Shown piece after piece: positions 42,961-52,252 of a DNA stretch of 64,000 nucleotides (its first letter is position 1; each line of letters starts with the position of its first letter). Under the pieces are notes generated by a model that saw nothing but the letters and a program-made list of their open reading frames with translations, had not been told where the DNA came from and ran no database searches. Made by a program: the position numbers and the translations under genes. The stretch is taken from positions 62,001-126,000 of the forward strand of contig NZ_CAKZLP010000019.1 of assembly GCF_937127095.1 (NCBI RefSeq), in the 5' to 3' direction. The stretch comes from an uncultured Amphritea sp. (lineage in GTDB: Bacteria; Pseudomonadota; Gammaproteobacteria; Pseudomonadales; Balneatricaceae).

Positions 42961-44265
42961 TCATGAGGAGATTGGCGTTCTGCGTTTACGTGGCTGAGCG
43001 ATATGACAGGCCACCGAACGGTTACGTCCTTGCTGTTTTGCAAGGTAGAGCGCTTCATCCGCCTGTTTTATCACGGCCTGACTGTCTTTATGCTGCGGCG
43101 TTTTCTCGCACAGGCCAATACTGATGGTGACCTCTGTGGTGTCGTTAGAACCACCTGAACGATTACGCTGCTGGCGGCCCTGCTTCTCATTACCCGGACG
43201 GCCTTTATCGCGAATGCGCATCGGATAAGCCTCAATGGTGGTGCGTACTTTCTCAGCGATCTCGATGGCCCTGACCTCATCCATTCTTTTGAACACAATG
43301 GTGAACTCTTCGCCGCCATAACGGAATACAGTTGCGCCCCGGGCTGCCTGCTTCATCTGGTTGGCTACCATTTTCAGCACCTGATCCCCCACGTCATGGC
43401 CGTAGGTATCGTTAAACTGCTTAAAATGATCGATATCAACCATCCCCAGGGTGTAGTGACGTCCGGCACTGCGGAGTGTGTTTTCCAGGGCGCGACGCCC
43501 GGGCAGACCGGTCAGTTCATCAATGAATGCCATGCTGTATGAGTTAAACAGTACTGTAAACAGGATGAGTATTAACCCCAGTGTACAGCTGAGAACGGAA
43601 ACGGAAGACATACCGAACAGCGCCATCATCGCCGCTATCGACAGGGTAATGATCACCAGGCAGGCATCAGCCAAAGTGGCTCGGAACCAGAGAATGATGA
43701 GTCCCAACAGGGTCGCTATTGCGAATGCTGATACCGACCACTGGCTAAGCAGATAGGGATCGGAAAACATCTGAATCAGCCCCATCGGCAGTTCACTGAA
43801 CCAGGCCGCAAGCAGGCCATTTTCCGCTGCGATCCAGAACAGCAGATAACCTCCGGTGATCAGCGGCAGATGTCTGATCAGCCAGCGGGTGCTCAGACCC
43901 CGTTCCGGAATAAAGTTAATAAACAGCTGCAACAGAGGGAATAACAGACTGATGCAACTGAATAAAACAAAATTAGAGGGTTGGCTCAGGCTGGTTTGCA
44001 GCTGGTTCTGAATTAACAAAAACAGGCAGAGCAGATTAATGGTTGTGAGCAACAACCGGCCCTGATTAAAACTGATGCAGAGGATGACAGACAGGCCACC
44101 CAGAAGAGGGGGGAGATAGCCGAATAGCTGTTGCTGGATAAAGCTAAGATCAACAAGCTGGCTGTGAATAAGCGGAGCGAGCAGCATAAGTATGACGCCA
44201 GGTAACATCAGCTTTAATATTTTATGCAGGTTATATCGCAGCACCCGGTGTCTCCTCTTAATCAA
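42961..44265 (-). CDS. Membrane-bound diguanylate cyclase (GGDEF)
   Basis: A 434-residue protein with about eight N-terminal membrane segments (about 15-250) of a MASE-like sensor and a C-terminal GGDEF domain whose active-site motif is GGEEF (in FRYGGEEFTIVF). It makes cyclic di-GMP from GTP. The inhibitory I-site RxxD five residues before the active site reads RGAT, so product inhibition is probably lost. The inserted Arg/Gly-rich stretch KGRPGNEKQGRQQRNR between strands of the domain is unusual. Confidence 0.9.
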   Translation of the reverse strand: MIKRRHRVLRYNLHKILKLMLPGVILMLLAPLIHSQLVDLSFIQQQLFGYLPPLLGGLSVILCISFNQGRLLLTTINLLCLFLLIQNQLQTSLSQPSNFVLFSCISLLFPLLQLFINFIPERGLSTRWLIRHLPLITGGYLLFWIAAENGLLAAWFSELPMGLIQMFSDPYLLSQWSVSAFAIATLLGLIILWFRATLADACLVIITLSIAAMMALFGMSSVSVLSCTLGLILILFTVLFNSYSMAFIDELTGLPGRRALENTLRSAGRHYTLGMVDIDHFKQFNDTYGHDVGDQVLKMVANQMKQAARGATVFRYGGEEFTIVFKRMDEVRAIEIAEKVRTTIEAYPMRIRDKGRPGNEKQGRQQRNRSGGSNDTTEVTISIGLCEKTPQHKDSQAVIKQADEALYLAKQQGRNRSVACHIAQPRKRRTPISS

Positions 44266-44403
44266 CTGCTTATCCTACCATGGTGGCAGGAATTCCAGTG
44301 ATCAGAAGTGGGCAGCAGTTACCGCTTTGGGTAATTAGTTTGCTGTCTGGAGCCGATGCCAGAGGATGCTGCAGCGATGAATGCCAGCATGAGGTTGTAA
44401 AAG

Positions 44404-44433
44404 GTATAAAAAATGCCGCACAGGGCGGCATTT
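44404..44433 (-). terminator. Rho-independent terminator of the DUF2892 gene
   Basis: AAATGCCGC pairs with GCGGCATTT around a 5-base loop. Read on the minus strand it is followed by six T residues. Confidence 0.9.
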
Positions 44434-44450
44434 AGTGGAAACTACGAATG

Positions 44451-44855
44451 TTAAGCCGCTTTTTTAAATCCCAGCAGTGAGGCAACGGTGAACGCGGGGC
44501 ACCAGCCTGTGAACGCAGACTGAAGCAGACTGGCACCAACCACGGCGGTGATGTACAACACCCATTGCGGCGCGGCAAAAAACATAAAGGCGGCAACGGT
44601 AATCAGAACCGCAGCGCCAGCGATGATATGGACTCCCTGATGGACACTCATGCCGGTGGCGCACGTCTGCTCTTTTAGCTTTAACAGACGAAATATTGTC
44701 ATCGCCGGGCACCACTTGGTAAATGCGGATTGCAGCAGGTTAAGGCCGACAAAGCCGGTGAGGTAATACCAGGCTGGATTGAGGTAAGTTCCCAGTGCCA
44801 GGCTGATAAGAATAACGGATCCCGCCAGCAGGCGAAGGGCAGCGTTAAGAGTCAT
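44451..44855 (-). CDS. Tandem DUF2892 membrane protein
   Basis: A 134-residue inner-membrane protein made of two copies of the DUF2892 unit, 70 residues apart. Each ends in a near-identical signature: LLQSAFTKWCPA with Cys49 and LLQSAFTGWCPA with Cys119. A third Cys (65) lies in the linker. DUF2892 units form the membrane part of YgaP-type rhodaneses and often sit with persulfide-responsive repressors. The gene stands alone, with its own terminator and an operator-like dyad about 100 bp upstream. A role in sulfur or persulfide handling is inferred. Confidence 0.85.
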   Translation of the reverse strand: MTLNAALRLLAGSVILISLALGTYLNPAWYYLTGFVGLNLLQSAFTKWCPAMTIFRLLKLKEQTCATGMSVHQGVHIIAGAAVLITVAAFMFFAAPQWVLYITAVVGASLLQSAFTGWCPAFTVASLLGFKKAA

Positions 44856-44949
44856 AGGGGTAACCTCGTGGTTAAATTATGGGCGTATAGTTATCGATGA
44901 GACTGCATTGAGTTGTCTCAGTACCATCGGAAATCATGTCACCTATTCT

Positions 44950-44969
44950 ATATTAGAAAGACTTAATAT
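44950..44969. promoter_or_regulatory. ATATTA-N8-TAATAT operator candidate (DUF2892 gene)
   Basis: ATATTA-GAAAGACT-TAATAT, with the same arms and 8-base spacer length as the site at 37400-37419, 95 bp upstream of the tandem DUF2892 gene. The central eight bases differ, so this is not a plain sequence duplication. Confidence 0.65.
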
Positions 44970-45143
44970 AAAAGATTATCTGTGTTTCCGCTGCAATTTT
45001 TACAGGCCTGATCTGAGGTTGATGGCGTGTGAATGCGTGTGTTAAAAACTGTATCGCTTATAGGTACCAGATCAAAAGATTGAGTTTGCAAAATAGCGAT
45101 GCTGGCTCATGCTTAAAGGGTAACCCGCTGAGGAGGTTCTGTT

Positions 45144-46079
45144 GTGGATATCGGCAAAATTCTGGTGAATATTGAGCACGGTAAAGATTGCAGTCTGATA
45201 CTGGAAAAAGCTGTACGGCTGGCAGAGGGGAGTGGGGCAAAAGTTGAGCTGTTCTGCTGCTGTTATAATACATCGTTGCGTAACACCTATCTGTTGGATC
45301 AGGAGTCTCTGCTTAAAGCCGAACATGGTTATATGCATAAGGTCGAAGCGGAACTGGAACGACTTGCCGAACCCTTTAAAGAGCTTGGTATCGACGTTGA
45401 TCTGGATCTTTGCTGGCAGCGGCATCGGACAGAAGCTGTGGTGCGTAAAGTGTTACGCTATGCGCCTGATATCCTTTTGCATCAGATAGAGCAGCACAGT
45501 CGTCTGGGGCATTACATTTTTGACCAGAGTGACTGGCAACTGATCAGAGAGTGCCCTGTTCCCTTACTATTGGTTAAACAGAAACCCTGGTCTGATGGTG
45601 GTCATGTCGCGGCTGCAGTTGATCCTTTTCACGAGTGTGATAGCCCGGCGGCTCTGGATAAAACCATACTGGAATGGGCGCGGCGGATGGTTCAGACCCT
45701 GGAAGGAGATCTGAAAGTGATGCACAGCTTTAATGTGTTGCCTCACTCAGCCATCTTTGATGAACATCTGGTGACCGATTTTGAAGGTATGCAACGTAAG
45801 GTCAGGGCAGAACATGTTGCTGCTCTGGGGCAGCTGTTGGAACCCTATGGCCTTACAACTGACAGCCCTGCGGTCACGCTGAAAGAGAAAGAGACCCATC
45901 ATGCGATTCTTGAATATGTAGATGAAGCCCACATCGATATTCTGGTGGTGGGTGCTATAGCGCGAGGGTTGCTGGACCGGATATTAGTCGGTAGCACCAT
46001 CGAGCGTATTCTGGATGAACTGCACGCCGACCTGATGGTGGTGAAGTCCGCCGGCTTTGTCAGTTCAATTACTGAGTGA
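45144..46079 (+). CDS. Universal stress protein, two UspA domains
   Basis: A 311-residue protein with two UspA-like units (about 1-145 and 150-300), as in UspE. The second has the nucleotide-binding pattern VVGAIARGLLDRILVGSTIERIL. The start is GTG with GAGGAGG nine bases upstream. Such proteins respond to stress and low oxygen in gammaproteobacteria. Anr control is possible but no Anr box is visible before the gene. Confidence 0.88.
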   Translation: MDIGKILVNIEHGKDCSLILEKAVRLAEGSGAKVELFCCCYNTSLRNTYLLDQESLLKAEHGYMHKVEAELERLAEPFKELGIDVDLDLCWQRHRTEAVVRKVLRYAPDILLHQIEQHSRLGHYIFDQSDWQLIRECPVPLLLVKQKPWSDGGHVAAAVDPFHECDSPAALDKTILEWARRMVQTLEGDLKVMHSFNVLPHSAIFDEHLVTDFEGMQRKVRAEHVAALGQLLEPYGLTTDSPAVTLKEKETHHAILEYVDEAHIDILVVGAIARGLLDRILVGSTIERILDELHADLMVVKSAGFVSSITE

Positions 46080-46101
46080 TTAGATTATATAACGCTATGT
46101 A

Positions 46102-46124
46102 TAAAGGGGCTGAGCGCCCCTTTA
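46102..46124. terminator. Terminator between usp and xthA genes
   Basis: TAAAGGGGC pairs with GCCCCTTTA around a 5-base loop. Between convergent genes, with T-rich flank on the plus strand. Confidence 0.85.
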
Positions 46125-46161
46125 TCCTGTTTTTACGTGCTTTTCTTTAGTGCTCAGATTG

Positions 46162-46971
46162 TTACTCAAAGCTAGCCCAGATAGGGGCATGGTCTGAGGG
46201 CTTTTCCATGCCGCGGATATCATAGTCGATATTGGCATCGGTGCAGCGCTGATAGAGAGATTCCGTTGCCAGCACCGCATCAATACGCAGGCCACGTTTC
46301 GGTTGGTCTTCAAAGCCCTTGCTGCGATAATCAAACCAGCTGAACAGGTTGTCAGTGTCCGGATGAATTTTACGAAAGGTGTCCTTCAGTCCCCAGCCTA
46401 GCAATCGTGTCAGCCACTGACGTTCTTCAGGTTGAAAACTGGTTTTACCGGTTTTTAACCAGCGCTTGCGGTTAACTTCGCCGATACCGATGTCGATATC
46501 TTCCGGTGAGATGTTCAGATCACCCATCACCACCAGTGGGTGTGCCGGATCACACTGCTGTTCAAGATAGTTTTGCAGATCGTTATAGTATTTGCGTTTG
46601 GCCGGGTATTTGATTTCATGGGCAATATTTTCCCCCTGCGGGAAATAGCCATTGAGTACTTTCACCCGAGTCCCTTCGATATCGTACTCACCAATGATCA
46701 TGCGCTTCTGAGCATCGTCGTCATCGCCAGGAAATCCTTTTTCCAGACTAACAGGCGGGAGTTTAGAGATCAGGCAGACACCGTAATGGCCTTTTTGCCC
46801 ATGATATTCCACATGATAGCCAAGTGCGGTGATCATCTCCGCAGGAAACTCATCATCATGCACCTTGGTTTCCTGAATACCGATAACATCGGGCTGATGC
46901 TTTTCTATCAGGGCTTTAATCTGGTGGGGTCGGGCGCGCAGGCCGTTGGTATTAAATGAGATCAGTTTCAT
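46162..46971 (-). CDS. xthA: Exodeoxyribonuclease III
   Basis: AP endonuclease and 3'-5' exonuclease of base-excision repair. The start at 46971 gives 269 residues beginning [15 protein letters not shown], the normal length; the open frame extends 90 bp upstream without support. Metal and catalytic residues are visible: Glu34 (IQETK), Asp and Asn in [11 protein letters not shown], and the Asp-His pair in PSDHAPIW. Confidence 0.95.
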   Translation of the reverse strand: MKLISFNTNGLRARPHQIKALIEKHQPDVIGIQETKVHDDEFPAEMITALGYHVEYHGQKGHYGVCLISKLPPVSLEKGFPGDDDDAQKRMIIGEYDIEGTRVKVLNGYFPQGENIAHEIKYPAKRKYYNDLQNYLEQQCDPAHPLVVMGDLNISPEDIDIGIGEVNRKRWLKTGKTSFQPEERQWLTRLLGWGLKDTFRKIHPDTDNLFSWFDYRSKGFEDQPKRGLRIDAVLATESLYQRCTDANIDYDIRGMEKPSDHAPIWASFE

Positions 46972-47221
46972 GATAAATCCAAAGGAAGGTCGATAAAGAA
47001 TAAAATCTATAGAGAATAATACAGTGGCGCTTAACTTAACCTTCGTCCGGGCAAAGTGCAAATACCAACCGATTGAAAAACCCTATTACCTATTTTGCCT
47101 ATCTTTATTGGCATCATAGGGCTACAACAGGTAGATTATTGCACCATAGATTGTTATCAGACGGTTCAGCTTTATCCGACCAGTCTTTTTGTTAATTGTT
47201 ATCAGTGTTAAGGGGATTTCT

Positions 47222-48577
47222 GTGGCAGAGTTTGATTTTGACCTGTTTGTAATTGGTGCCGGTTCCGGTGGTGTTCGGGCTGGACGTATGGCTGCAGCGA
47301 TGGGTGTTCGGGTAGGAATGGCAGAAGACCGCTACCTGGGAGGCACCTGCGTCAATGTGGGCTGTGTGCCTAAGAAACTGTTTGTTTATGGTTCCCATTT
47401 TAGCGAAGATTTTGAAAACGCCGCCGGGTTTGGCTGGACGGTGGGTAAATCGACCTTTGACTGGCCTACCTTACGGGATAATAAAACCAAAGAGATAGAG
47501 CGGCTCAATGGTATCTACCGCAATATGTTGGTCAATTCAGGGGTGAATCTGCTGGATGGCCGGGCGCGTATCACCGGACCAAACACTGTTGAAGTGTCCG
47601 GCAAACAGTACAGCGCTGAACGCATTCTAATCGCTACCGGTGGCTGGCCCTATGTGCCTGAGTTTCCGGGCAGCGAACATGTTATTAGCTCCAATGAGGT
47701 GTTCTATCTTGATCAGTTCCCTAAACGCGCCATTGTCGTTGGTGGCGGTTATATAGCGGTTGAGTTTGCCGGTATCTTCGCCGGGCTTGGGGCGGAAACA
47801 TCGCTGATCTACCGTGGCGATATGTTCCTGCGTGGTTTTGATCAGGAGGTGCGTGAGTTCACCGCTGCGGAAGTGGCGAAGAAACATGTGAATCTGCGTT
47901 TCAATAACAATATTGAAAAGATCGAGAAGCAGACTGATGGATCATTGTTGGCGCATCTGACCGATGGTTCTACTCTGGAAGCAGATACCATCATGTATGC
48001 GACCGGCCGGGTACCAAACGTTATGGATCTGGGCCTGGAGACGATCAGCATCGAGCAGAAACCGAATGGTGCGATTGTGGTTAATGATCAGTTTCAGACA
48101 GCGGAACCCTCAGTCTATGCTATTGGAGATGTGATCGACCGGGTGCAACTGACACCAGTTGCATTGGCAGAAGGGATGGCGCTGGTGCGCAACCTGTATG
48201 CCGGTAAAAACCAGCAGGTGGACTATGATCTGATCGCTACGGCGGTATTCTGCCAGCCAAATATTGGCACCGTTGGGCTTTCCGAAGAAAAAAGTCGTGA
48301 ACTCTATGAAAATGTCGATGTCTATAAGTCTACGTTCAGAGCAATGAAGCATACGCTGAGCGGCAGTGACGAGAAAACCTTTATGAAAATGCTGGTTGAT
48401 CGTGACAGTGACAAGGTGCTTGGGGTGCATATGGTTGGCCCCGACGCTGGCGAAATTATTCAGGGCATCGCTGTTGCACTGAAAGCCGGCGCCACCAAGG
48501 CGGTATTTGATTCCACCATTGGTATTCACCCGACTGCTGCTGAAGAGTTTGTGACAATGCGTGAACCAGCGAGTTAA
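47222..48577 (+). CDS. gorA: Glutathione-disulfide reductase
   Basis: Reduces glutathione disulfide with NADPH. The GTG at 47222 with AAGGGG upstream gives 451 residues starting (M)[16 protein letters not shown], the standard beginning; the open frame starts 33 bp earlier. The FAD motif is GAGSGG, the redox pair is Cys43 and Cys48 in [13 protein letters not shown], the second nucleotide fold has [15 protein letters not shown], and the C-terminal [11 protein letters not shown] carries the catalytic His. Confidence 0.94.
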   Translation: MAEFDFDLFVIGAGSGGVRAGRMAAAMGVRVGMAEDRYLGGTCVNVGCVPKKLFVYGSHFSEDFENAAGFGWTVGKSTFDWPTLRDNKTKEIERLNGIYRNMLVNSGVNLLDGRARITGPNTVEVSGKQYSAERILIATGGWPYVPEFPGSEHVISSNEVFYLDQFPKRAIVVGGGYIAVEFAGIFAGLGAETSLIYRGDMFLRGFDQEVREFTAAEVAKKHVNLRFNNNIEKIEKQTDGSLLAHLTDGSTLEADTIMYATGRVPNVMDLGLETISIEQKPNGAIVVNDQFQTAEPSVYAIGDVIDRVQLTPVALAEGMALVRNLYAGKNQQVDYDLIATAVFCQPNIGTVGLSEEKSRELYENVDVYKSTFRAMKHTLSGSDEKTFMKMLVDRDSDKVLGVHMVGPDAGEIIQGIAVALKAGATKAVFDSTIGIHPTAAEEFVTMREPAS

Positions 48578-48597
48578 GTGACCTTCATCGACTATTC

Positions 48598-48630
48598 CCC
48601 CGGCTGTTATGCAGACCGGGGATTTTTTTT
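48598..48630 (+). terminator. Rho-independent terminator of gorA
   Basis: CCCCGG pairs with CCGGGG around a 12-base loop and is followed by eight T residues. Confidence 0.85.
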
Positions 48631-48670
48631 GTCTTAAGGGTGTAAAAGGTGCTCACTCAAAGGTTCTGAT

Positions 48671-49690
48671 TCAGGCATGATCGGCGATCTGCACGTTATT
48701 CCGTCCGGCTTCCTTGGCTTTATAAAGGGCTGCATCAGCACGGGCAATGAGGCTTTCCGGCGATTCATCCTCGCTTAATCGGGCAACCCCGAAAGATGCT
48801 GTGACTGAGCTGATAGTCTCGCCACTCTTTTTCTGGGTGATACGGATTGCAGCAACTTTCTTGCGTACTGTTTCGGCCAGTTTGCACGCATCAGGTATTT
48901 TTACACCAGGAAGTAACATGGAAAACTCTTCACCGCCAAAACGAACAGGCAGGAGGGGCTCCGGGCACTCAGCTTTGATCAGTTTGGCAACATATTGCAG
49001 AACTTTGTCACCCATCTGGTGGCCATAGGTGTCATTAAACTTTTTGAAGAAGTCAATATCCACCATAATCAGGGATACATCAGGTTCAGGTTTAGCCGCC
49101 AATTGACTGATCTCTGTATCAAAGACTCTGCGGTTATATAACCCGGTGAGTGGATCAATGGTGGCTTCCTGACGTGATTGGTTCAGCTGTTTCTTTAGCT
49201 CGCTGATCTCAGACTGTGCTTCATCAATCTTCTTCTGAAACAGTCGTGTACTTTCACTGATGGTCTCGGTGTTAACGGTTAAATTCTGGATAATAGATTC
49301 GAGGGACTGGTCATTACTGCTTTCTTTGAGTGCTGCCAGGCTATCTATTAATACCTCATTATAGGCTTCTGTGTTTTGCACCGTTGAAGACGCGGTACTC
49401 TCCAGATCCCCCATGACAGAGAGGAGTGCTCTCTGCACTATCTCTGCGTTTTCAACCTCATCTTTAATGAGAAAGTCTCGGAAAAGTTGTTCACTTATTC
49501 TGTTTGGACAAGTGCCATAGATTTGCAAAACGTTGTCCATCTGCTGGTTAAGCGCAGGCAGTGCTTTGGAAACATAGGCATACCAGAGGGCATAATTAAG
49601 CGGGGTTGGCGGGATACCACTTTGTACCATCAGCGGAATCGCCCGGCGAAGATACTCGGTGGCTTGTTGCGGATTATCTGCGAACTGCAT
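48671..49690 (-). CDS. Soluble diguanylate cyclase (GGDEF) with coiled coil
   Basis: A 339-residue protein from the ATG at 49690, which follows AGGAAAAGG; the frame is open for 72 bp upstream. The N-terminal part (PTPLNYALWYAYVSK) resembles the helical sensor of DgcA-type cyclases, followed by a coiled coil (about 130-175) and a GGDEF domain with motif GGEEF. No membrane segment and no RxxD I-site. It makes cyclic di-GMP, which the PilZ protein upstream in the window could sense. Confidence 0.9.
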   Translation of the reverse strand: MQFADNPQQATEYLRRAIPLMVQSGIPPTPLNYALWYAYVSKALPALNQQMDNVLQIYGTCPNRISEQLFRDFLIKDEVENAEIVQRALLSVMGDLESTASSTVQNTEAYNEVLIDSLAALKESSNDQSLESIIQNLTVNTETISESTRLFQKKIDEAQSEISELKKQLNQSRQEATIDPLTGLYNRRVFDTEISQLAAKPEPDVSLIMVDIDFFKKFNDTYGHQMGDKVLQYVAKLIKAECPEPLLPVRFGGEEFSMLLPGVKIPDACKLAETVRKKVAAIRITQKKSGETISSVTASFGVARLSEDESPESLIARADAALYKAKEAGRNNVQIADHA

Positions 49691-49957
49691 AGAACCTTTT
49701 CCTATTTCGCGAGACTGTATGTCCTGACATTTAATGCGGTAAAGAATACCATTATTTTTCAATGGGGTAGATAGTGCTTATTGCAGTTTTTTGATGATAT
49801 CGAACGGTTGTTTCAAAAAATATCGTTTTTACCTGATCTATATCGACTAATTATTGATTGATTCAACCAGACAAGTGATGGAAGGTTGCAGGGCACTTCC
49901 GTTGTTTTCTGATCTGTCCAGACACTAATAAAAAAACAAGCATAGTCAGGATCTGAT

Positions 49958-51616
49958 ATGTCACTGATTCATGGACTTCACTTTCAAAACCTCAAAGGCG
50001 ATCTGCTGGGCGGGTTAACGGCCGCCGTTGTTGCCCTGCCTTTAGCCCTGGCGTTTGGAGTTTCTTCCGGAGCCGGAGCCATCGCAGGCCTTTACGGAGC
50101 GATTTTTGTCGGGCTGTTTGCGGCGCTGTTTGGCGGTACGCCAAGCCAGGTATCCGGGCCTACCGGGCCGATGACCGTGGTGATGGCATCCGTCTTTACC
50201 CAGTTTGTTGCTCTGGATCCGCAAAATGGGCCTCTGTTTGCGTTTACAGTCGTGATGATGGGAGGTCTGTTTCAGATGTGCTTTGGTCTGCTGAAACTGG
50301 GCAAATATGTCACTATGGTGCCGTTTCCTGTGATCTCAGGTTTTATGACAGGTATCGGCATTATTATTATCCTGCTTCAGCTGGGGCCGATGTTCGGTTA
50401 CCCCTCATCAGCGGATGCTGTAACAGCGCTGAAGGCTATTCCTTATTATATGACCGCTGCCGATCCTGCGGCGCTGTTGCTGGGCTCAGTGACGCTGGCA
50501 ATCGTGATCTTTTGCCCCAAAAAACTAGCTCGTATTATCCCTCCGGCACTGCTTGCGCTAATTACGGGTACGGTGATCTATCAGCTATTTCATGGACATA
50601 CTTATCTGGCGTTGATTGGTCATATCCCCACGGGAATACCTCAGCTGCAGATTCCCCGATTTTCGCTGGAAATTGTTACCGATATGTTGTTTGCCGCGCT
50701 GATGCTGGCCGTACTGGGGTCTATCGATTCTCTGCTTACCTCGCTGGTGGCGGATAATATGACCAAAACTCAGCATGACTCAGACCGGGAGCTGATCGGG
50801 CAGGGCGTCGGTAATATGGTCGCAGGTCTGTTTGGCGGATTACCCGGGGCCGGTGCCACAATGCGCACCGTGGTGAATATCAAAGCGGGGGGCAGTACAC
50901 CTCTGGCAGGCGGTTTTCATGCACTGGTACTGGTCTGTGTCGTGTTGGGTGCTGCGCCCCTGGCGGAGCAAATTCCGCATGCTGTGCTGGCTGGTATTCT
51001 GATTAAGGTGGGGCTGGATATTATTGACTGGCGTTTTCTGGTGCGGCTTCATCGGGCACCTTTGTTTGTCGCCTGTCTGATGTTGCTGGTATTGGTGTTG
51101 ACGGTAATGGTGGATCTGGTGACTGCGGTGTTTACCGGAATCTTCATTGCTAATGTCGTCACCGTTAAGAGGCTGGCGGATAATCAGTTAGACAGTATAC
51201 GGGTGATTGACAGTGTGGCTGGAAATAATGAGGGTTTGAGTAAGCGGGAACGTAAATTGCTGGCTGAAACCCGTGGGCGGGTAATTCTGTATCAGTTTGA
51301 TGGCCCGGTAAGTTATGCCGCTGCGAAAGGCCTTGCGGCTAAGCTTCAGGGCCGTAATCCCCACGATGCCCTGTTGCTTGATTTTAGCCGGGTACCTCTG
51401 ATCGATGTATCAACGGCACTGGCAATCGAGGATATGATTACGGAGGCGCAGCAGCTTGGCCGTGATGTCCATATTATCGGTCTTAATCCGATCGTTAAGG
51501 ATATTCTCAGTCGTTTGAAAATTCTGGGTTTGATTCCGCAGAGTTTTTGCCATGAGACCCGCAGTGAAGCATTGGCGACTGCGTATGCAATGGTATTTCG
51601 TGATGAGATTAACTAA
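49958..51616 (+). CDS. SulP-family transporter, BicA-like
   Basis: A 552-residue inner-membrane protein: SulP transport domain (about 1-410) and cytosolic STAS domain (about 430-550). The segments GGLTAAVVALPLALAFGVS, SGPTGPMTVVMA, LKLGKYVTMVPFPVISGF and SIDSLLTSLVADNMTKT closely follow cyanobacterial BicA, a sodium-dependent bicarbonate importer, as I recall its sequence. Bicarbonate uptake is the best guess, with sulfate or another anion as the alternative. Carboxysome or RuBisCO genes are not in the window. It overlaps the YigZ gene by 8 bp at the 3' end. Confidence 0.87.
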   Translation: MSLIHGLHFQNLKGDLLGGLTAAVVALPLALAFGVSSGAGAIAGLYGAIFVGLFAALFGGTPSQVSGPTGPMTVVMASVFTQFVALDPQNGPLFAFTVVMMGGLFQMCFGLLKLGKYVTMVPFPVISGFMTGIGIIIILLQLGPMFGYPSSADAVTALKAIPYYMTAADPAALLLGSVTLAIVIFCPKKLARIIPPALLALITGTVIYQLFHGHTYLALIGHIPTGIPQLQIPRFSLEIVTDMLFAALMLAVLGSIDSLLTSLVADNMTKTQHDSDRELIGQGVGNMVAGLFGGLPGAGATMRTVVNIKAGGSTPLAGGFHALVLVCVVLGAAPLAEQIPHAVLAGILIKVGLDIIDWRFLVRLHRAPLFVACLMLLVLVLTVMVDLVTAVFTGIFIANVVTVKRLADNQLDSIRVIDSVAGNNEGLSKRERKLLAETRGRVILYQFDGPVSYAAAKGLAAKLQGRNPHDALLLDFSRVPLIDVSTALAIEDMITEAQQLGRDVHIIGLNPIVKDILSRLKILGLIPQSFCHETRSEALATAYAMVFRDEIN

Positions 51617-52211
51617 TGCTGAGGGTGATCAGATGCTGGAAGGGGATCAGTGCCTCCCGAAAAGACTCCTGCCGGTGCGCTTGCAGATTTGCCGTTAACA
51701 TAAAGGCTTCACCAAAGCTTCGCGCACAGTCACTCAGCTGGAACTGAGCTATCAGATGTTCCAGCTCTCCGGTGAGGTTATAGGGAGCAGTGAGACTGAC
51801 CGCAACAGTGGCAATCACAGCAACCGTAGGGAGTTCGTTCAACGCCTCTTGTACCGCCTGAGAGTAAGCTCGCGCCAGTCCTCCTGTGCCTAGCTTAACA
51901 CCGCCGAAATAACGGGTGATAACCACGCAGATATTGCCCAGGTAACTGTGCCGCAGCACATTCAGCATCGGCTGACCCGCGGTGCCTTTGGGTTCGCCAT
52001 CATCACTGCAGTTCCATTGGTGGGCATCGTCAGGATTGCCGGCGACATAAGCCCAGCAGTGGTGATTAGCTTTAGGATGGAGTGCACGTACTGATTCGAT
52101 AAAGCGCATTGCCTCCTCCCGGTCGCAGACCGGCTGAATATCAGCAATAAATCGGCTTTTGCGAATCTCCAGCTCGGCACTATGGGGCCGGGCTGGGCGT
52201 ATATAATCCAT
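51609..52211 (-). CDS. yigZ: YigZ/IMPACT-family protein
   Basis: A 200-residue protein with the UPF0029/IMPACT N-terminal domain (SRFIADIQPVCDREEAMRFI, NHHCWAYVAG, CSDDGEPKGTAG, ITRYFGGVKLGTGGLARAY) and a C-terminal ferredoxin-like domain. Widespread in bacteria; a link to ribosome or translation control is suggested by eukaryotic IMPACT, but the bacterial role is unclear. It is transcribed in the same direction as the CDF gene 41 bp upstream. Confidence 0.9.
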   Translation of the reverse strand: MDYIRPARPHSAELEIRKSRFIADIQPVCDREEAMRFIESVRALHPKANHHCWAYVAGNPDDAHQWNCSDDGEPKGTAGQPMLNVLRHSYLGNICVVITRYFGGVKLGTGGLARAYSQAVQEALNELPTVAVIATVAVSLTAPYNLTGELEHLIAQFQLSDCARSFGEAFMLTANLQAHRQESFREALIPFQHLITLSIS

Positions 52212-52252
52212 TAGCTCGCGCTCATGCAGTGAAGCTTATTAAATAAAGCCCA

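Noticed and set aside
49832..49880. Anr box before the SulP gene
   Set aside because: TTGATTGATTCAA-like text near 49854 lacks the correct TTGAT-N4-ATCAA spacing.
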